A stretch of 5,483 bases of DNA, from positions 1 to 5,483 of the forward strand of contig JAFQNZ010000318.1 of NCBI GenBank assembly GCA_017395715.1, in the 5' to 3' direction. The notes beneath the pieces were generated by a model, which was given only the letters and a program-made list of their open reading frames with translations, did no database searches and was not told the DNA's origin. The stretch is from Clostridia bacterium. Its GTDB lineage: Bacteria; Bacillota; Clostridia; Oscillospirales; CAG-272. Numbering within the stretch: the stretch's first letter is position 1; each line of letters begins with the position of its first letter. This document shows positions 4,926 through 5,483 of this stretch, piece by piece. A program made the position numbers and the translations under genes.

Positions 4926-5483
4926 ATGAAAACAGCCATTAAAGTATTTTTAATCTTATCCTATGTCGGAGCAGGTCTTACAGCCCTTGGAAGTCTATCT
5001 TATCTTGCAGAAGGTGACACCGCAATCGGCATTGCCCAGCTCGTCAACGCCGCTATTGTGGTAGCAGTATCAATCATCGCGCAAAAAAAGCTTGCCACAG
5101 CCACCTGTCGCAGAGATCTGCTCGCCATCGGCATCTTCACCCTGCTGTTTAGCAGTCTGATCGCAGGCATTCTCATGCTCTGCATCTCCGACCGCGAGCT
5201 TATGCCGAAAAACCAGCAGTTTAATCCTTACGGTAATCCCTATAACAATCCCTACGGCTCACCTTACGGCAATCCCTACTCAAACCCCTATAACGGTCCC
5301 TACGGCGCCCCTTACGGCGGTCAGTACCAAAACGGCGGTCAGTACCAAAACCCGAACGGACAGCAGCAGTATAACCCCTACGGTCAGCAACAGTACAATC
5401 CCAATGGTCAGCAACAGTACAATCCCAATGGCCAGCAACAGTACAATCCGGGTAACCAATACCAAAATCCCGGTAATACCTAC
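4926..5483 (+). CDS. Three-helix membrane protein with uncharged Tyr/Asn/Gln/Pro/Gly repeat tail (3' truncated by window edge)
   Basis: The frame from ATG 4926 stays open for 186 codons to the window edge; its stop is outside. I do not recognise a named family. Three hydrophobic segments lie at about residues 4-28, 32-52 and 65-87. The first loop holds EGD (acidic) and the second QKKLATATCRRD (basic), so the positive-inside rule predicts a cytoplasmic N-terminus and basic loop, with the tail outside the cell. There is no obvious cleavable signal peptide. From Gln97 to the edge there is no charged residue and there are 17 tyrosines. Residues 100-131 are eight tandem xPYx tetrapeptides, 133-142 carry a duplicated QYQN element, and 145-176 are four GQQQYNPx octapeptides. 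Such prion-like tails occur on various Gram-positive membrane proteins of unknown role. It has its own promoter, behind the M50-like protease gene. The coding assignment is strong because promoter, RBS, frame and periodic codon structure agree; function is unknown. Confidence 0.85.
   Translation, partial: MKTAIKVFLILSYVGAGLTALGSLSYLAEGDTAIGIAQLVNAAIVVAVSIIAQKKLATATCRRDLLAIGIFTLLFSSLIAGILMLCISDRELMPKNQQFNPYGNPYNNPYGSPYGNPYSNPYNGPYGAPYGGQYQNGGQYQNPNGQQQYNPYGQQQYNPNGQQQYNPNGQQQYNPGNQYQNPGNTY
5223..5318 (+). repeat. Eight tandem 12-bp units encoding xPYx tetrapeptides
   Basis: The units read NPYG, NPYN, NPYG, SPYG, NPYS, NPYN, GPYG, APYG with no interruption. Pro and Tyr are invariant while the flanking positions use only small or polar residues. 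Codons differ between units (ccc/cct, tac/tat), so the array is kept at protein level rather than being a fresh DNA expansion. Confidence 0.9.
5316..5351 (+). repeat. Exact 18-bp tandem duplication (GGQYQN twice)
   Basis: Bases 5316-5333 and 5334-5351 are identical (ggcggtcagtaccaaaac). This links the PY array to the GQQQYNPx array and looks like a recent in-frame duplication. Confidence 0.9.
5358..5453 (+). repeat. Four tandem 24-bp units encoding GQQQYNPx
   Basis: The units begin at 5358, 5382, 5406 and 5430 and encode GQQQYNPY, GQQQYNPN, GQQQYNPN and GQQQYNPG. Units two and three are identical at all 24 bases. Unit four differs from them in its third, twenty-first, twenty-second and twenty-third bases, and unit one is more diverged. 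This pattern suggests slippage or unequal recombination toward the 3' side, in frame because 24 is a multiple of three. Confidence 0.92.

Noticed and set aside
5358..5453. CRISPR-like array from the 24-bp repeats
   Set aside because: The units are directly tandem with no unique spacers, and they are in frame within a coding region.
5280..5465. Reverse-strand frame coding a Leu/Val/Ile-rich peptide opposite the repeat tail
   Set aside because: Its hydrophobic repeats are the complement of the Asn/Pro/Tyr/Gln codons. The + strand frame has promoter, RBS and membrane segments upstream.

Overview
The window reads as a chromosomal segment from a Gram-positive Clostridia-type bacterium, most plausibly an Oscillospiraceae/Ruminococcaceae-like gut anaerobe. 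This rests on the argJ-argB-argD-argF gene order, G-rich Shine-Dalgarno sequences, consensus sigma-A-type promoters, roughly even base composition with GC-rich third positions, and the kinds of membrane protein downstream. The genus cannot be named from the sequence alone. All five genes seen are on the + strand.

Region 1 (1-3636) is the distal part of an arginine biosynthesis operon. It holds the C-terminal part of argJ (cut by the left edge), then complete argB, argD and argF, and it ends at a strong intrinsic terminator. The intergenic gaps are 25, 4 and 21 bp, so the genes are almost certainly co-transcribed and probably translationally coupled. Together they run the acetylated pathway. 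ArgJ recycles the acetyl group from acetylornithine to glutamate, ArgB phosphorylates acetylglutamate, ArgD transaminates the semialdehyde to acetylornithine (the ArgC step lies outside the window, presumably upstream), and ArgF carbamoylates ornithine to citrulline. ArgB carries the N-terminal helix typical of arginine-inhibited, hexameric acetylglutamate kinases, as expected in a cyclic (ArgJ-type) pathway. No carAB, argG or argH is present between these genes.

Region 2 (3653-4858) is an independently promoted gene for a predicted integral-membrane M50-like (site-2-protease-type) metalloprotease. It has HELGH, a GG..N motif, an N-G-I-P...N-D-G motif and a roughly 190-residue soluble helical C-terminal domain.

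Region 3 (4855-5483) begins with a second promoter whose -35 box overlaps the protease stop codon. It drives a gene open at the right edge, for a small protein with three membrane segments and a long uncharged Tyr/Asn/Gln/Pro/Gly repeat tail. The tail has eight tandem xPYx tetrapeptides followed by four GQQQYNPx octapeptides. By the positive-inside rule the tail should face outward.

The two promoters share the same first nine bases, a 17-bp spacer and an extended -10. The protease and the repeat-tailed protein are the least explained part of the window. The arginine genes are ordinary.
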